Positions 1 through 8,275 of a DNA stretch of 64,000 nt are shown here, one piece after another. The translations under genes were made by a program, and so were the position numbers. The notes beneath the pieces are model-generated. The model had not been told where the DNA came from and ran no database searches. It worked only from the letters and a program-made list of their open reading frames with translations. The stretch comes from Porphyridium purpureum (lineage: Eukaryota > Rhodophyta > Bangiophyceae > Porphyridiales > Porphyridiaceae). The stretch covers positions 2,294,001 to 2,358,000 of the forward strand of contig VRMN01000002.1 in assembly GCA_008690995.1 (NCBI GenBank), written 5' to 3'. How positions within the stretch are numbered: position 1 is the stretch's first letter; each line of letters begins with the position of its first letter.

Positions 1-176
1 TGGTCCGGTTGTGTGATACGCGCATGAATGAACGCATGCATGCACGCACATATGCACGCACTCACTCACTCATGCGTAGACGGTGGCGGGGGAACGTGTG
101 TGTATGTGTAGATTGCTTGGGTCATTGAGAGGGAGACAAACGCGCGCGTGACGTGGCAGCAGCACGACCGCGGACC

Positions 177-3100
177 ATGAGTTCGATTCAAGAGCGCCTG
201 GCCAAGTTTCAGGCGGACCAGGCACCCGCGCCGGTGGCTGCGGCGGGGAAGGGCGGCGCGGTAGCCGCGCGCGCCTCCATGTTTGACCAGGCCGCGGCGC
301 CGCCCGGAAATGCACCGAAGCCATTCGCCCGAAACGGTTCGGATTCTGGCTCGGGCTCCGGTTCCGGCCATGGCTCGGGCTTGACCGCGGCAAGGATGCG
401 GAAAGCGTGGGAAAAGGACTCAGCGTCTTCTCAATCCCTCGCATCGTTTCCAAAGCTCGGCTCGGGAGCAATGGACATCGACCGGACGCCGCAGAAAGAT
501 GCCGAAGCGGAGCCACGCTTGCCGTCCGTGAACGCCACAAAATCATTGTGGGAAAAGACAATGAAAGAAAAGGAAGAACGTGATCTCGAAAAGGAACGTG
601 CGATGAGGGAAGTCAAGCAAGCCGCTCGAGGCTCTGGCTCGAAACCTGCTGACGGGCTCTCTCGCGAGCGCTCGGTTGAGGTCGAGTCGGCTGTGGGCTC
701 AGTTTCCCTAGCCGCCTCATCGGGGCAAGCTGTGCGAGCCAATTCACCAGAGACATCTGTTGCAGCGGCGACAGTGGCGGCACCGGTCAGTGCCAAGCTC
801 TCTATATGGGAAAATGCGCTCAAGGAAAAAGAAAAGCGTGATACGTACGTCGAGCAGCTGGTGCATGAGGTCAAGAAGACATCCTTGAATCATTCACCAG
901 TGGACAAAGCGGCAGAGCCTCAGGCTGCACCCGGCGATTCCACGAAGGCTACGAGAACTTCAAAGCCGACAACGGCACCCGACACAGCCGGGTCCGCGAA
1001 ACAGCCAAGACCGACGCCCGCGTCGAACGTGCGCGCCGAGCGACAAAGGACAGACACAGAAGCTCCGAAAAAGGAATCCACAAAGTTGCAAGCCAAGTCG
1101 GTCGCTGAAGCGGCGGGCGTCGCTGCGGTCTCCTCTGCGACTGCGACGACAGCCAAGCCTAGGAAGAAGAAGAGTACCAAAAAGGCCGTCAAGACCGTGA
1201 CTGCGGTCTCGGCCGACTCTGAGGGCGCTTCGGGAGAGCTGAGGACCACTCGGTCAGTGGGATCCGAGAATCAGTCTTCGGGCACGCTGGGAAAAGTGCC
1301 ATCTATTTCGTCTGCAGAGGTCAAGGCTCCCGTCAGCGCACCGCGAAGAACAGCCCCGGTGGCAGCCGCGCTTCAACCTTCTGGTTCGGCAGGCACTGTG
1401 GTTGAAAGTGTCGACGAAGTCGACGTAGAAGCGTCCACGGAGGCCGAGGTGGCAGACTTCCAGGGACATGAAGAAGATTCAGAGTGGTTTGAGGAGAAGC
1501 AGGCGCGGTTGCGTCTTGCGGAACAACAGCTCGAGGCAAACATCGGCGTGGATGAGGTAGTCGAGGTGTTGGGACTCTGGGGTGAAGACAAGCAGGGAGC
1601 GGGTCGCCAAGAGCTGTACAATAAGGAAGCGCTAGACCGGCTGCTGATGCCTTCGTTCGATCCTTCGGCCGGACTTTTGGATGACAGCGATGCCGACTTG
1701 GAGCGAGCGAAGCGCGAAGAGCTGGAAGATCAAGAGCGCATGTTTCGGAATAAGCTGCCGTCGCGGAAGGACGTGGCTACGCGTATCATCAGCAAGGACG
1801 GCAGCGTCGGAAGCTTTGGCGAGCTAATGCAGATGAGCGGCAGCGTGCATGAATTCCAGTCGACCGAGCTCAGCAAGAAGTCTTTGAATGATGTTGTGAA
1901 CGGCATTTCGAATCCGAATGCGGGGATGACGGTACGAAAGTCAGTTCGTATCAGTGACGGTAATGACGGGTCTATGAGCATCGACATGGTCGGCCCTCGT
2001 TCGCAAACGGAGCGCGCCGCTACGGGGAACAAAGCGCAAGGTGGAACTGGCCCAAACAAGCCGGTGATCCGCCCTCCGTCGCATCCTGATTATGCAGCCT
2101 TTACCGAAGTTGATCTCAAAGGAGAGCCCGGCATGAAGGAGCGACCCAGTGTACGCGACTCGTACATGCGCTTTACGCTTGACACAGCCAATAACGGCGC
2201 CGCCGGGTCGCGAGGCGTGTCCAAACAAAAGGCGATGGAGTCACGCGGGGATAGCAACGTGCGACGCGACCGGACAAGGAGCCGCGGAGGTGAGCTTTTG
2301 TCAAAGGCATTCACGGGCGCGAAGGACCAGAGGGAGAGGAGCTTTGACGACGGCGAAGGAGATGAAAGCCGCAAGCGCGCCGAGTCGCGTGCGAGAACAT
2401 TCAGTCGAAACTTGATGGGAGTAGGCAGGAAGAGTGACGGCAGCGCGAACCCGGGAAAAGTGCGTACCTTCACCAAGAACGTTTCTAATGCTCTCACGGC
2501 CAAGACAGACACGGACGGTCTTTTTGACCGTCGCGCCAAGAGCGGCGGCCATGTTCCAAAGAGTACGTGGAGGCAAGCCGTGGCAGCGGGGCAGAAGGAC
2601 GGCACCTCTTCCATGATGCGAATTTGTCCCGTGCCAAATGATCGAAAGATTGACTTTACGCCAGTGGGTGCGCGCACCGCGCTCGACCTTTTCGCATTCA
2701 CGAACAATGGAATCCGCAAGGACCTGCAAGACCTTTTTTTGATTCTGCACAGTCTGGGCTCGCGGCTGGTGGATGGCAACCTAAAGGCAGCGGCCACTTT
2801 CTTTGAGTGGTGGGCGACCACGCGCGTAGTGATTGTGGAGGCGATGGAGATGCGCGAACGCATTGTGTTTGGCCGCCTAGAAGATGCTGGCGCCGGACTG
2901 ATGTTTGACTTGAGCGGCCCCAAGCGCGCCGCGCGTTCGTCAGCAGTGTACAAGATTATCGGAGCAATCGACGAGCTGGAGCTTAGCTTTGTGGGCCAGG
3001 ACAATGATAACTGCTTTGTGGAGTTAGTTGAGTCGGCGTGTAACATACGCGATGCACTCATGGCCGAGTTTGCAGTGTGCGAAAGCGATGGCGCCGCGGC

Positions 3101-3383
3101 GCTCGAGCAGGCGCTCCAGGGTTCGCACATGCTCGCGCTCGAGGCAGAGCTCTACGAGGCGTACTTCAAGAGCCAGCACGCGGAGGACATGCTTTCAACG
3201 TGTGTCAACTGGATCGACAATCCTGGCGTGTTTGAGGTGTTTGAGAGTCGGCACCTTCGTGGGATGCGCCGCGTCCGGTTCAAGAAAATGCACAAGCGCT
3301 ACCAGGCCAATCATGTTCAGCTCGCTCGCAATCTCGTTGCACCCGCAGACGAATCTGCGACGCCGTGGTTGGGCATGAAGTGA
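177..3383 (+). CDS. Large disordered protein with C-terminal helical bundle, unknown function
   Basis: A single open frame of 1068 codons. I start at the ATG at 177 (MSSIQERLAKFQ); the frame is open slightly further upstream but only from a GTG. The first ~850 residues are low-complexity, rich in Ala, Ser, Lys and Glu. They hold two copies of a short charged motif (SLWEKTMKEKEERD near residue 127 and SIWENALKEKEKRD near 213), which looks like an internal repeat. The last ~220 residues are ordered and helical. The stretch from NGIRKDLQDLF through FFEWW to MRERIVFGRLED resembles the helix spacing of hemerythrin-like bundles, but the His metal ligands are absent, so an iron site is not supported. 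No signal peptide or membrane segment is seen. The gene converges on the ClpX gene with a 170-bp gap. The coding frame is very likely real; the function is unknown. Confidence 0.8.
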   Translation: MSSIQERLAKFQADQAPAPVAAAGKGGAVAARASMFDQAAAPPGNAPKPFARNGSDSGSGSGSGHGSGLTAARMRKAWEKDSASSQSLASFPKLGSGAMDIDRTPQKDAEAEPRLPSVNATKSLWEKTMKEKEERDLEKERAMREVKQAARGSGSKPADGLSRERSVEVESAVGSVSLAASSGQAVRANSPETSVAAATVAAPVSAKLSIWENALKEKEKRDTYVEQLVHEVKKTSLNHSPVDKAAEPQAAPGDSTKATRTSKPTTAPDTAGSAKQPRPTPASNVRAERQRTDTEAPKKESTKLQAKSVAEAAGVAAVSSATATTAKPRKKKSTKKAVKTVTAVSADSEGASGELRTTRSVGSENQSSGTLGKVPSISSAEVKAPVSAPRRTAPVAAALQPSGSAGTVVESVDEVDVEASTEAEVADFQGHEEDSEWFEEKQARLRLAEQQLEANIGVDEVVEVLGLWGEDKQGAGRQELYNKEALDRLLMPSFDPSAGLLDDSDADLERAKREELEDQERMFRNKLPSRKDVATRIISKDGSVGSFGELMQMSGSVHEFQSTELSKKSLNDVVNGISNPNAGMTVRKSVRISDGNDGSMSIDMVGPRSQTERAATGNKAQGGTGPNKPVIRPPSHPDYAAFTEVDLKGEPGMKERPSVRDSYMRFTLDTANNGAAGSRGVSKQKAMESRGDSNVRRDRTRSRGGELLSKAFTGAKDQRERSFDDGEGDESRKRAESRARTFSRNLMGVGRKSDGSANPGKVRTFTKNVSNALTAKTDTDGLFDRRAKSGGHVPKSTWRQAVAAGQKDGTSSMMRICPVPNDRKIDFTPVGARTALDLFAFTNNGIRKDLQDLFLILHSLGSRLVDGNLKAAATFFEWWATTRVVIVEAMEMRERIVFGRLEDAGAGLMFDLSGPKRAARSSAVYKIIGAIDELELSFVGQDNDNCFVELVESACNIRDALMAEFAVCESDGAAALEQALQGSHMLALEAELYEAYFKSQHAEDMLSTCVNWIDNPGVFEVFESRHLRGMRRVRFKKMHKRYQANHVQLARNLVAPADESATPWLGMK

Positions 3384-3553
3384 TCTTGAGCTTTTGACGT
3401 GAAGCTTGGGCTACTGGAACCCATACACCAGCGTCTGGTCTTAAGCGCATCCCAGCTACAAGTCAAAGTCTCAGCATTATTGAAAGAAGAAGAAAAAAAA
3501 AAATACAAGAGCAAACTAACTCGAACACGCGACTCTTACGTTACGGGGACCGT

Positions 3554-4972
3554 TCAGCTGATGCATGAGGTTGGATTCGACCACCCGTCACAAGCGGTGG
3601 AGACTTCTTGTTCGTCGTAAGCTTGGTGTTCGCTCATCCCTAAGTTTGAGATGACAGCTGTTGCGCCGCGCACCATGAAGTCCGGATGCGTTTCATCTAG
3701 AGCATCTACCTCCACTTTGACGGGTGCCGCGCTGCCGTTGCGGCGGCCAGGGATCTGATACATCACATCTTGAAACACAGACTCGACAATTTTTCGCAGC
3801 CCACGCGCGCCACCCGACTCGACTGCAGCCTTTGCGGCCATCCAGCGAAGCGCGCGCTCCGACACCTCGAGCTGTGCATTGTCCATGGCGAGCAAGGACG
3901 CGAACTGTTTCATAAGCGCGTTCTTGGGCTTTGTGAGCACATGCACCAGCTGGTCCAGACTGAGCGGTTGCAGCGTCGTGTGCACGTGCAGGCGACCAAG
4001 CAGTTCCGGGATCATGCCGAACGCCAGAAAATCTGACGTGATAGCAAAATCCAAAATACTGAGCTTGTCCTTTCTCAGCTGGCGCCAAAAGTCGTCCTCA
4101 TGCTCGATGTGCCGGAACCGACTGGAGCTGCGCACGCGGTTTGCGATCACTTGCTCGAGGCCATGAAACGAACCTCCGCAAATGAACAAGATATTAGAAG
4201 TGTCAACTTGCACAAACTCGCCGCGCGGGTTTTTTCGACCGCCCTTTTCCGGTACGTTGACCACCGATCCTTCGAGCATTTTCAGCAGCGCCTGCTGTAC
4301 GCCCTCGCCAGACACGTCTCGAGTGATCGACACGTTCTCCGCCTTGCGGGCTATCTTGTCAATTTCATCAATATACACCACGCCGCGCTCCGCGGCCGCC
4401 ACATCGTGGTTCGCCGCGATGAGAAGCTTGTGAAGAATGGACTCGACGTCCTCACCTACGTAGCCGGCCTGCGTGATCGACGTCGCATCCGCCATTGCAA
4501 AAGGGACGCCTAGCTCGCGCGCCAGACTGCGCGCAAGTAGTGTCTTACCACACCCCGTTGGGCCAATCATCAGCACGCACGATTTTTCCAACTCCACATC
4601 AGATTCCGGACTGCCCGACGTCGACGACAGCGATCCATCCCGTCTTGCCTTTGCCCGACTCTCCAGGTAGCCTTCAATGTCAAAGCCCGGATTGTAGTGG
4701 CTCTGGTGCAGCGCGCTCACGGCCGCCTGGAAACGGGTCATTTGCGAGCCTTTGAGCTGAACGTGCGGCAGGTGCACCTGATTCACAGGGCTCTGCTGGC
4801 TCAGGTGAATTCCGTAAGCGCCCGGAGTAGGGCCAGAGACATTCATTGACTGTCTATTGCCGCCGCTGCCACGATTGATCACACCCGTGTTGAGAAACAC
4901 GCCGCCTGCTTCTGGGCTGTGCCGAATGATGTTCAGCGAAGCGTGCTCAGTATTGACCTGGTGATGGATGTG

Positions 4973-5023
<51 letters not shown>

Positions 5024-5618
5024 ATTACTGCTACTGCTGTCGCCAATGGCAGTAATAGTGTTGGCAGCTGTGCGGTTACTGCTGCTCATGCTTTCGGCGC
5101 CATAGTGGAGTCCGTCCGCATCACTTCTGACTGATACATCACCCCAACCTTGCATTTTCAGGTGCCGCATGGTCTTGGCATTCTCAAATTGCAAGACGCG
5201 TTTGTAGTGGGTATACAGAGTGACAGCGAGCGTGCGCTTGGCGGCGTCCTGGCCCACAACATACAAATCCATAGCAGCGTGCAGCTCCCTTGGCGTGGGC
5301 AAGCTGCGCACGACGCGCCTGAGCGCCGAGTCGTGCTCGACGCGATGCTCAATTGGAGCGTCCGCGTGCGCATCCAGACTGCTTCCACTGCCTCTCCTTT
5401 CATCATCACTCAGCGCGGGCTGTTGCTCGCGTGGCTGCGCCGCTGGCGAAGCCGCGTGCGGGAGCGCGACGCGCCGGTCCGGCACGCCGCTGCTGCACTT
5501 CCGGACGCACGGCGGCCGCCAATGCGGCCGCGCGGTTCACCTGCCGAGCCGCCTGGCAGGCCACCAGGCACGCCGGGCGCGCCGCGCGCGCGGACCAGCC
5601 GACCAGCATGGTAGGCAT
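3554..5618 (-). CDS. CLPX: ClpX-type AAA+ unfoldase, probably mitochondrial
   Basis: ATPase subunit of the ClpXP protease: it unfolds substrates and feeds them to ClpP. The frame ending at 3554 carries Walker A GPTGCGKT, the ClpX pattern [15 protein letters not shown], Walker B VVYIDEID, and the C-terminal ClpB-D2-like small domain. A poly-Ser insert encoded by a (TGC)n tract separates the first helices ([22 protein letters not shown]) from Walker A. The N-terminal zinc-binding domain of bacterial ClpX is not visible, as in many mitochondrial forms. The main frame has no suitable upstream ATG. An Arg/Ala-rich leader with almost no acidic residues begins at ATG 5618 (or 5609) in a neighbouring frame. 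A GT-AG intron at 5435-5540 (106 nt) or 5435-5510 (76 nt) would join them in phase 0; a one-base indel is the alternative. Family call is firm, 5' structure is not. Confidence 0.88.
4974..5024. repeat. (TGC)n trinucleotide tract in ClpX
   Basis: About 16 near-perfect TGC units. On the coding (minus) strand they read as AGC and give an uninterrupted poly-Ser run in a linker of ClpX. Imperfect units continue to about 5040. Such tracts are length-variable and may differ between strains. Confidence 0.9.
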
Positions 5619-5780
5619 CCTTTGCGCACGACCCCCACCTACTTCTGCTGCCACGCCAAAGAGTCGCGTTGCACGCGCGCGTCTAATTCTCCGCGCACGC
5701 AAAAAGCCTGTCGCGCAGCCGTTGGCACGCGCCTACTAAAACACGCCTGTTTTATGAGTCGGGCGCAGAAGTGAACCTAC

Positions 5781-5849
5781 CACTGTACCGTCCGACCAAC
5801 TGCTTACATTGAGTTTAGCTGTACCCACTCGACAGCATTCACTGTACAC
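5781..5849 (-). promoter_or_regulatory. GTACAGTG-type motifs upstream of ClpX
   Basis: CACTGTACC at 5781, a related CTGTACCC at 5819 and CACTGTAC at 5840. Read towards the ClpX gene they are GGTACAGTG, lying 160-230 bp upstream of its ATG. The rest of the 5619-6120 gap shows no gene. The same word recurs upstream of other genes in the window. A promoter role is inferred only from recurrence and position. Confidence 0.35.
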
Positions 5850-6120
5850 CCACTTGAGGCGTTTTTGTGCGGGACGCATGGGGGGGAGACTGGGATGGGG
5901 CATTGGGGCGCGACATGGTCCGTGCGCCGCTGCACTTTGGCCGTCGCTTCATATAAGTGTGCGGCTTGCGGCGGCCTGCGGTATGTATCGCATTTCAATG
6001 CGTCTCCCGTGCAACACGCGGTCTAACAAAAATCAAAGTTAGTGTTTAATCGAACGAGTCACAGACTTTGCGCGTCCATGACGTTGTGTCAGGAACGCAG
6101 CACCCTTGCCAACTCGTGCA

Positions 6121-7131
6121 TCAGTGCCGGTTTTTCTCACGTGCAAAAGACACCGACTTGGCCTTCAGTTCCAGTGCGTCTATCGAGGTTACTTCCGATA
6201 GAGTTTCCACGGCGGCACGCAGCGACATGCGTCTGGGCGACATGGGATGCGCGCTCCACAGCGCATGAGCGCATGGCGTGGACGAACCATCGGCAACCGG
6301 CGAGCACGGAAACGCCGTGCGCGAAAACCCTTTGCTGATATTCAGGTGGCGATGCTCTCTCACGTCGGGGTGCTGACTGCCTTTCGGCGAGCACGCCTGG
6401 ATCGCAAAGCAGCCGCGCGGCGACTGCACTAGCACACTATTGACATCATTGCTCCCAATCGCCTCGGCTTTGCTTCGGCACGGCACCTCGTCAAGTCGCA
6501 AGTTCATCCCGCCGAGCGTCACGTTTGACAAGCGGCGGCGCGGCGTTCGAGGTGTACGCGGGGTCCGTGGATTTTGTCCGCCGCGTGGCGTCTTTGCGCG
6601 CCCCGCGGTGCAGCCGCGCCCACGTGGTGAAGGAGCCGAACTGCGATAGTGATGCGAGTGAGTATGTAGTTGCCGCCCCCGGCGCACCGGGCCGCGCGAT
6701 CGTGACCTTCTCCGGTGCCGGTCAAGCTCAACAACTCCACCTTTTGCGTCGTGGCCGAGTTCACCAGGACACTGTTCGCTCGCGTGTGATGACCGCGGCG
6801 ACGGCGCAAACGCACGCGCACGACTGTGTGCGTTGGATGCATCGCGCGTGCGAGTGCGGCCTTGTCTCTGCACGACGCGCCGCGAGTTCGAGCGTCGAAG
6901 TGAAGACCGCGGCGACGTCACGAACGCTCCGGTGTCGGTTGATTCTGCCGGAAGCGCGGAGAGCGAAGTTGGTGACTTGGCCGACAGCGCTTGGCTCCAC
7001 CTAAGCACCTGCGTCTGCAGCGCAATCAAAGAACTGGGGCTCTGCCAGGTCTCCCCGCTCCCGTAATTGTACTCGGTGTCTTGTTCCACCATTGCGTCCG
7101 GCACAAGCACAATAAGTTTCTTGCGCCCCAT
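6121..7131 (-). CDS. Arg/Ser/Pro-rich protein of unknown function
   Basis: 336 residues from a clear ATG at 7131 (MGRKKLIVLVPDAMV). The opening residues are hydrophobic and could form one beta strand; the rest is predicted disordered. It holds Arg-Ser and Arg-Pro runs (SRRVVQRQGRTRTRD; PRTPRTPRTPRRR, a three-fold TPR repeat) and several SPR/SPRS motifs that look like proline-directed kinase sites. No catalytic motif, signal or membrane segment is seen. The 536-bp stretch upstream (7132-7667) has no gene I can support. I do not recognise the family. The frame is supported by its ATG, length and biased but non-random composition; a translation check would be welcome given the GC-rich background. 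Confidence 0.5.
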   Translation of the reverse strand: MGRKKLIVLVPDAMVEQDTEYNYGSGETWQSPSSLIALQTQVLRWSQALSAKSPTSLSALPAESTDTGAFVTSPRSSLRRSNSRRVVQRQGRTRTRDASNAHSRARAFAPSPRSSHASEQCPGELGHDAKGGVVELDRHRRRSRSRGPVRRGRQLHTHSHHYRSSAPSPRGRGCTAGRAKTPRGGQNPRTPRTPRTPRRRLSNVTLGGMNLRLDEVPCRSKAEAIGSNDVNSVLVQSPRGCFAIQACSPKGSQHPDVREHRHLNISKGFSRTAFPCSPVADGSSTPCAHALWSAHPMSPRRMSLRAAVETLSEVTSIDALELKAKSVSFAREKNRH

Positions 7132-7667
7132 GGTGAGCGGAGTCCTGACTCTATCTTATCCTGAGATGTCTGTGTGTTTCTGCTGAATGCGTCAATCGCT
7201 CCTGCTTTCTTGCTTGTCGCTCGCGCAAGTGCCAAGCGAAAGCACCCTGGGTCAGAGCTGGGTGTTAATGTGAAGACGCACACGGCTTGCATTGAATATA
7301 TAGTGCACGCCACGTGCGCTTGGGACCCACTTCATCCTGCGCACCGCAGCTGCAGCGCAAGTCCAAAAAAAGAAAGCCTCCGGCGCAAAGGTCTGTCGAA
7401 CGCACAGGCGCGCAAAAGGATAAGCGGACACGCATACGCATGCACGCATCATTCGATTAGCAGGTGCCGAAGATGTGGCCAACCCGTGAGCGGCCACACT
7501 GGCGCTGTTGGCTGGGGCGTGCACCATCCAACGCACCGTCGAATCCCACTCAGCAGTGCGGCGTGCACGTCCGCCAACATCGGGCAGGATCGCCGTCCAA
7601 CCACCGAGCTTCCGGTTACTGCGTTGCGAACACGTGGACGCTTTTCGTGCTTTATGGGTAAACACAC

Positions 7668-8275
7668 CTATTTTAGAATAAAGCACGCGTTGGGGTTGAG
7701 CTGGTGATGACAACTCGTCGCTGCTGATGCGGCACGCGCCTGCATTGGCGTGGCTTGTGGTCGCACGAACGCCATGACCAAGGCGAGCAATTCGGAGAAA
7801 TCAAGCCGTGCCGTGAACATTGCCTTGTCCCGCGCCTGCACCACGCGCGCGCGCGCGCTCGCTCTTGGATGTTTTCAGCCCAAGTCGTGGCCATGTCCTG
7901 CGCCCGCCAGCATGGATCTTCATGTGTGGGCATGCCGAACAGCGTTTCGTAACCAGTTCCAACCCTCTCAGCATCTGCTGGATTGACGGCACCGCTCCTT
8001 GTCGGGTTGTCTGTCAAGATAGAAACAATCTCGGCGCGGCGGCGTTCTCGCGAGAGATTCAAAGACGTGGCCACGCGCGCCCTCGGCGCGCAGGGCGGAC
8101 ATGCCCTTGAGCGTTACCGCGAAAAACGGCGTGGCAAGCACAATGTGGACCAACGCCACATCCTCAGCCGTTCCGAAGGTCAGCACTGAATTTTGCTTTA
8201 GAAAAGTGTCATTCCATTTATAGACCGAAAGCAGCGCGAAAACCGCGAAATCTCCACGACGTCACGGTCACACAT
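7668..8275 (-). pseudogene. Frame-broken gene downstream of MutL, unknown family
   Basis: Three successive stretches look coding but lie in different frames on the minus strand. The first (8261 to ~8060) reads FAVFALLSVYKWNDTFLKQ, then a hydrophobic helix (VALVHIVLATPFFAVTL) and GARGHVFESLAR. The second (~8055 to 7850) reads ERRRAEIVSILTDNPTRSG and ETLFGMPTHEDPCWRAQDMA. The third (~7845 to 7668) reads ARDKAMFTARLDFSELLALV and ends at a stop at 7668-7670. The first change falls in a short CGCGAGA context and the second in a (GC)n run, both typical indel sites. An ATG at 8275 overlaps the MutL stop, in yet another frame. Either a decaying membrane-protein gene or an intact gene spoiled by sequencing indels. 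I do not recognise the family. Confidence 0.45.

Noticed and set aside
2090-3130. Long minus-strand open frame (346 codons) opposite the first gene
   Set aside because: Antisense to a well-supported plus-strand gene, Ser/Arg-rich composition, no family resemblance; expected in GC-rich coding DNA.
7174-7707. Plus-strand open frame of 177 codons
   Set aside because: Opens at GTG, His/Cys/Arg-rich without a motif, overlaps the end of the broken minus-strand gene.
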